Shown here: piece by piece, positions 60,616 to 64,000 of the stretch | Layout: the number at the start of each line of letters is the position of its first letter | Numbering within the stretch: the stretch's first letter is position 1 | Assembly: GCA_963556255.1 (NCBI GenBank) | Contig: OY744610.1 | Span: forward strand, 14,473,419 to 14,537,418 | Length of the DNA stretch: 64,000 nt | Direction of reading: 5' to 3' | Source: Allolobophora icterica | Taxonomy: Eukaryota > Annelida > Clitellata > Crassiclitellata > Lumbricidae | Program-made: the position numbers and the translations under genes | Notes under the pieces: generated by a model | The model's database searches: none | What the model saw: the letters and a program-made list of their open reading frames with translations, nothing else | What the model was told of the DNA's origin: nothing

Positions 60616-61190
60616 CCCTTGTGTCGACATCATACGCTACTGCGACCCGTCCTATCACACCCCGCCACCGGAATTAAACCCACCACCGGCCCTGAAAGAG
60701 CCGCTTTATAAGACCACTGCAGTTGGAAAGTTGAGCGACGGAAAACCGTCAGCAGCCGAAAGCTGATATTGAGTCCTAATGCTGATATAAACCAGATGTC
60801 CATTAACGGGACCAAGCTAGCGTCGGTCTACGAACCCGGGCAACCGTTGAAGGAATTTATCCGACTCACAGCCGACTCGAAGCCCTAGACTCGGATGGCC
60901 ACGTGCCCGCAGAGAAGCTAAAACCTCCTCTATTCATTCGTCTTCCTTCTCCTGCTGATCCTCCTCCTCCGCTCGCGCACGACATATGTTGAACAGAAAA
61001 AAATTTAAAGATTAGTAGATATATAAGTGAGCGATTGGCACATTAATTAATTATTTAGTTAATTTGTTAATTAATTAGTTAGTTAGTTACTTAATTAATT
61101 AATTAGTCATTTTAAAGCTAATTGCCTGAACGAAAGTGATCTGTTCACGTCGCGTGACTTGGAAAATTGATCTGGTAACGGTAATGACGA
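60616..61190. other. No recognised gene
   Basis: A short stretch near 60780-60850 (INGTKLASVYEPGQPL) might be a protease-like relic, but the catalytic motif is not there. From 61040 to 61115 TTAATTAATTAG repeats occur. Confidence 0.35.
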
Positions 61191-61194
61191 ACAC

Positions 61195-61275
61195 GTGTGT
61201 GTGCGTGTCTCTGTGTGCCTGCTAGTGTGCTCGTGTGTGCTCGTGTGTGCTCGTGTGTGCGTGTTTGTGTGCTAG
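61195..61275. repeat. GTGTGTGCTC minisatellite
   Basis: Short tandem copies of GTGTGTGCTC within a GT-rich run. Confidence 0.8.
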
Positions 61276-61307
61276 TATTTTGTTCGCGTTCTATGTCCAA
61301 AAAAATA

Positions 61308-61385
61308 ATGGCTTAAGGTGGGATTCGATCCCTCAACCGTGCGGTCACAAGGCAACGACGTACACCACTACTCTATCGATGCAAA
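61308..61385 (-). repeat. tRNA-like SINE fragment
   Basis: The reverse strand contains a B-box-like GGGATCGAATCCC, an anticodon-arm-like GTTGCCTTGTGACCGC and an A-box-like TAGTGGTGTACG. The 5' acceptor half does not pair with the 3' end (CTTAAGCC), so it is not a functional tRNA gene. Confidence 0.4.
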
Positions 61386-61389
61386 CGGT

Positions 61390-61980
61390 ATGTGCAAGAG
61401 TACCACTCGCTATAAGCGTTTTTGTAGAGAAATGTTAGTAAATATTAGCGTAATACTTAATATATTGTTTAAATATGTTAGTTTATACAACAGATGTTTA
61501 TGTGTTGTGTTATGATACTAAAATGCATCCTCTAGCATTGCTAGAAGGTTGAAAAACGTTCGCTAGACGTCGCCACGTTTTTATGGCCAACGCACAACGA
61601 CGGCTCAAAGGTCCTTGCGTGGATGCAATGGTCTCTGACGACATCGAAAGGTCTTACGCGCACCTGAATGGCCTGTTTGCAGTTGACGCAACGTCTACGC
61701 GTCGATGACGGTCTTGAGCCGAACCGAAAACGCGGCGCATGCGTTGTGAAATATAATTGCATCATACACAGAAATCGCACCAGCGTAGTGAAATGCTACA
61801 TCATCTTTTGAAATCGCATAGGCGTTCTGAAATGTATATATATATATAATTTCGTTAATTATGAATCAAAGTTGACAAACCGGAACTTCTTACAGAAGGA
61901 GCTCTTCCCCTGCTCTCCATTCGCTCTCATCCTCCTTCCCTCCATTCACTCTCTTCCTCGTAAACCCTCAATTCGCCCTC
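61390..61980. other. No recognised gene
   Basis: Unique sequence. A CGTC-rich patch lies at 61560-61740 without a clear repeat. Confidence 0.35.
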
Positions 61981-61983
61981 TTA

Positions 61984-62310
61984 TATGGGTCCTATGTGGG
62001 GATATGGGTCCCATGTTGTAATATGGGCCCTATGTGGGGATATGGGCCTTACATGGGAATATGGGTTCTATGTTGTAATATGGGCTCTTTGTGGGGATAT
62101 GGGCCTTACATGAGGGAAAGAATCATATATGGGAATATGTGTTCTATGTGGTAATAATAAGATCCTATGTAGGAGTATGGTTCTCTATGGGAATATGGGT
62201 CCTGTATTGTAATATGGGTCCTGTATGGGAATTTGGGTTCTACATAGGAATATGGTTCCTATGTGGGGATATGGGTCCTATATATGAATAAGGGACCTAT
62301 GTGGAAATAT
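61984..62310. repeat. Minisatellite of ATATGGGTCCTATGTGGG units
   Basis: About 17 degenerate units of 18-20 bases (ATATGGG followed by CCTATGTGGG or TTACATGGG variants). Confidence 0.85.
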
Positions 62311-62515
62311 TCATGTAGGTACGTATGTTGAAGGAGGTTGTTCCAGCTGGAAGGGTCCACAACGGCAACCGCAGAACTACGAGACTGGAGAGTAGCAGTG
62401 CGTATCCATGGAACTACAACGTAGTCAAGGGCAGATGACCGGAGAGGGACCCGACCAGGCGAACTGTAAAGCGGGTGCAGTAAGCCCAAGATACAACGGT
62501 GCTGATCCAACAAGA
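62311..62515 (-). mobile_element. LINE reverse-transcriptase C-terminal fragment
   Basis: The reverse frame contains QSRSSAVAVVDPSSWNNLLQ, like the final block of CR1/L2-type ORF2 proteins (R-S-F-A-V-A-x-P-x-x-W-N-x-L). Only this tail is visible. Confidence 0.5.
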
Positions 62516-62560
62516 CAGTAGTGTAACAACTAGACGGTGGTAGTAGTAGTAAAGATATAC

Positions 62561-62690
62561 TTGACCTTGACCTTGACCATGACCTTGACCTTTGACCTTG
62601 ACCTAGACCTTGAACTTTACATTGACCTTGAATTTGAATTGAGGGTATACGAGGAATTTGACCTTGACCTTAGATTTGACATTGACCCTG
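62561..62690. repeat. (TTGACC)n hexamer array
   Basis: About 14 copies of TTGACC or close variants (TTGACCATGACC, TTGACCTAGACC). On the other strand they read AGGTCA, the nuclear-receptor half-site. Confidence 0.8.
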
Positions 62691-62917
62691 AAAAATGTCT
62701 TATAACGGTACCCCGATTTTATTTATCGCATACGTATAATTGTAGGACTTCTACTCCTACCACAGTGCGACTAGGGTTGTTTGTTACTGTAACTCTGTAA
62801 TACTGGTACGCAGTCGGAGGCGTTGTAGGATTAAAAAATGACGGAGCAGATTCGGTGTTCAGCAAGGTTTCGTCGATCTTAATAATTCCGTAAACGTTGA
62901 TCCATCGTTTCTTCCGT

Positions 62918-63799
62918 TTAAATCAAGTTTGTTATCTGGTATGTGCCTCTGTTGCGTCTTATCGCTTTCAACGCAATTCTCCAAATTTTAACAGGCTCAG
63001 AACATTTTATCTGCAGCCAGACATTTAGGATTGATCTACTATCCGCTATCCATTTTCCGCTCGAACCATCTGAATTTAGACTATTGAAAGCTCCATACGC
63101 TTGATACTTGTCAGTTACAATTGAACTAGCACTAGCGAAAAATCTGGTAACACTTTCATCATCCTCCATATTAGGTATGTATCCGATATGACAATTTTAA
63201 GAGCATTATTATCCGCTATACTAAGAGCGTTATCGACGTAATTTTTGGTGGAGGCATCTTGAGGATTAGTTGGGTCTTTTAAATCGGTTATAGATTTATT
63301 CCTCGTTGCGATAATCTTGGTAAAGCTCGATTTTATGGTCGCTGGACGATTTAACGAATCGTATTATATTTTCCGTTCCCACTTTGCACAAGAATCCTTC
63401 GATCGATTGCAACGTAATAGGTTGGTTTAAATAACCTTCTATTTTGTTTAGCAGATTACCCAAGTTCAAAGCAAACAGTTTGTTTCCGCGTAGATCCTTA
63501 CACCCTATATTACGTTGACGATCCGAGCCCACACTTAAAAATAGATTTCCGCTCATAACGTCACCAGTCTTAGAAACTTTATTTACACCGCTATTAATAT
63601 CTACGTAATTTTTAGTAGCACCCTCTTGGGGATTGGTAGGGTCTAACGCGGTGACAAGTGTATGAGAATCTAGATTAATATTCTCGGTCGAAACATTTGT
63701 TCCATCCATACGGAGGAAAGTAGCATTTACTTGAGACAATGTAACTCCTCGGGCAATTACTCTTTTGCGAGTATCCAACATCAGTATGTCCGAATTCAT
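62918..63799 (-). pseudogene. Fiber-like repeat plus discoidin-like domain protein, two frameshifts
   Basis: From ATG 63799 a 167-residue frame has a helical start, ARGVTLSQVNATFLRMDGTN, the repeat DPTNPQEGATKNYVD, KTGDVMSGNL and a folded segment. After a shift near 63295 a second repeat appears (DPTNPQDASTKNYVD). After another shift near 63180 comes a domain (62918-63169) with YQAYGAFNSL, a GKW site and LNVWLQIKCSEPVKIWRIAL, which looks like a galactose-binding/discoidin-like beta sandwich. The DPTN...ATKNYVD unit is a shaft repeat known from phage tail fibers and from fiber proteins of large DNA viruses or virus-like elements in invertebrate genomes. No capsid, polymerase or integrase gene lies beside it here, so the origin is inference. 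Confidence 0.6.
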
Positions 63800-63815
63800 C
63801 TACAGGCATATTTAG

Positions 63816-63829
63816 TATATATATATGTA

Positions 63830-63862
<33 letters not shown>
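63816..63862. repeat. (AT)n microsatellite before the fiber-like gene
   Basis: Degenerate to perfect TA repeats with some GTATAT interruptions. Confidence 0.9.
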
Positions 63863-63867
<5 letters not shown>

Positions 63868-64000
63868 TAAACCGTATGGTGAGCGAAAGGAAGATGAATA
63901 CCACGATTTAAATATCGTATAGTATAATTGTATTGTCATATGCATTAATTGTGGGTAGGTGTTTTGTTAACCTTTGGAGTGGGTAGGCGTGGTTTATGTG

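Noticed and set aside
61308..61385. A tRNA gene on the minus strand
   Set aside because: The T-arm resembles a tRNA, but the acceptor stem cannot pair and the anticodon stem has mismatches. Kept as a SINE-like fragment.

Overview
This is a stretch of animal nuclear DNA, AT-rich and packed with transposons and microsatellites. It has no operons, rRNA or CRISPR. The family content (Mab-21 proteins, hAT, piggyBac, L2/CR1- and RTE-type LINEs, a gag-like retroelement) and the many copies of the octamer TAGGCCTA suggest a marine invertebrate, perhaps a deuterostome. The phylum cannot be settled from the sequence alone.

The main gene content is a dispersed cluster of one protein family over the first 37.5 kb. 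There are three long, intronless copies: A at 2443-5106 on the plus strand, B at 15041-17923 minus, and C at 34653-37482 minus. At least two relics remain on the minus strand: D, in pieces at 8150-10375, and E, a 3' fragment at 187-285. These are Mab-21/cGAS-like (cGLR) nucleotidyltransferase proteins with an unusually long C-terminal extension of about 550 residues holding TPR-like helical hairpins. The Gly-Ser motif, an Asp-x-Asp-like motif and a third Asp can be found in every long copy. Each long copy also has one disruption near its N-terminal third: a frameshift in A, an in-frame TAG in B, a frameshift and no ATG in C. Flanks shared by D and B show that the cluster grew by local duplication.

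The rest is mostly mobile DNA, much of it delimited here by exact target-site duplications (TSDs). Six elements belong to one group with TAGGGTG termini; five have both ends and 8-bp TSDs (12253-14316, 38987-40861, 43124-45213, 45807-48215, 51891-53612) and one has a single end (from 18453). Three carry remains of an RNase-H-fold, hAT-like transposase; three carry LINE fragments, two of them with the same junction. Two piggyBac-like elements with TTAA ends lie at 562-1219 and 20781-23203. Several hAT-type MITEs have perfect 8-bp TSDs. There are nested insertions: a LINE split by a hAT that contains a MITE (23.2-26.9 kb), and an RTE-like LINE split by a TAGGGTG element and by another LINE (50.5-54.8 kb). 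Foldback elements with tandem-repeat arms lie at 27.35-29.57, 23.8-24.4 and 56.9-57.8 kb.

The last 8 kb hold a decayed gag-like retroelement (57.8-60.6 kb), minisatellites, and at 62918-63799 (minus) a broken gene that combines viral/phage-fiber-like repeats with a discoidin-like domain. A CpG-rich patch at 55.5-56.4 kb repeats an ETS-type motif.
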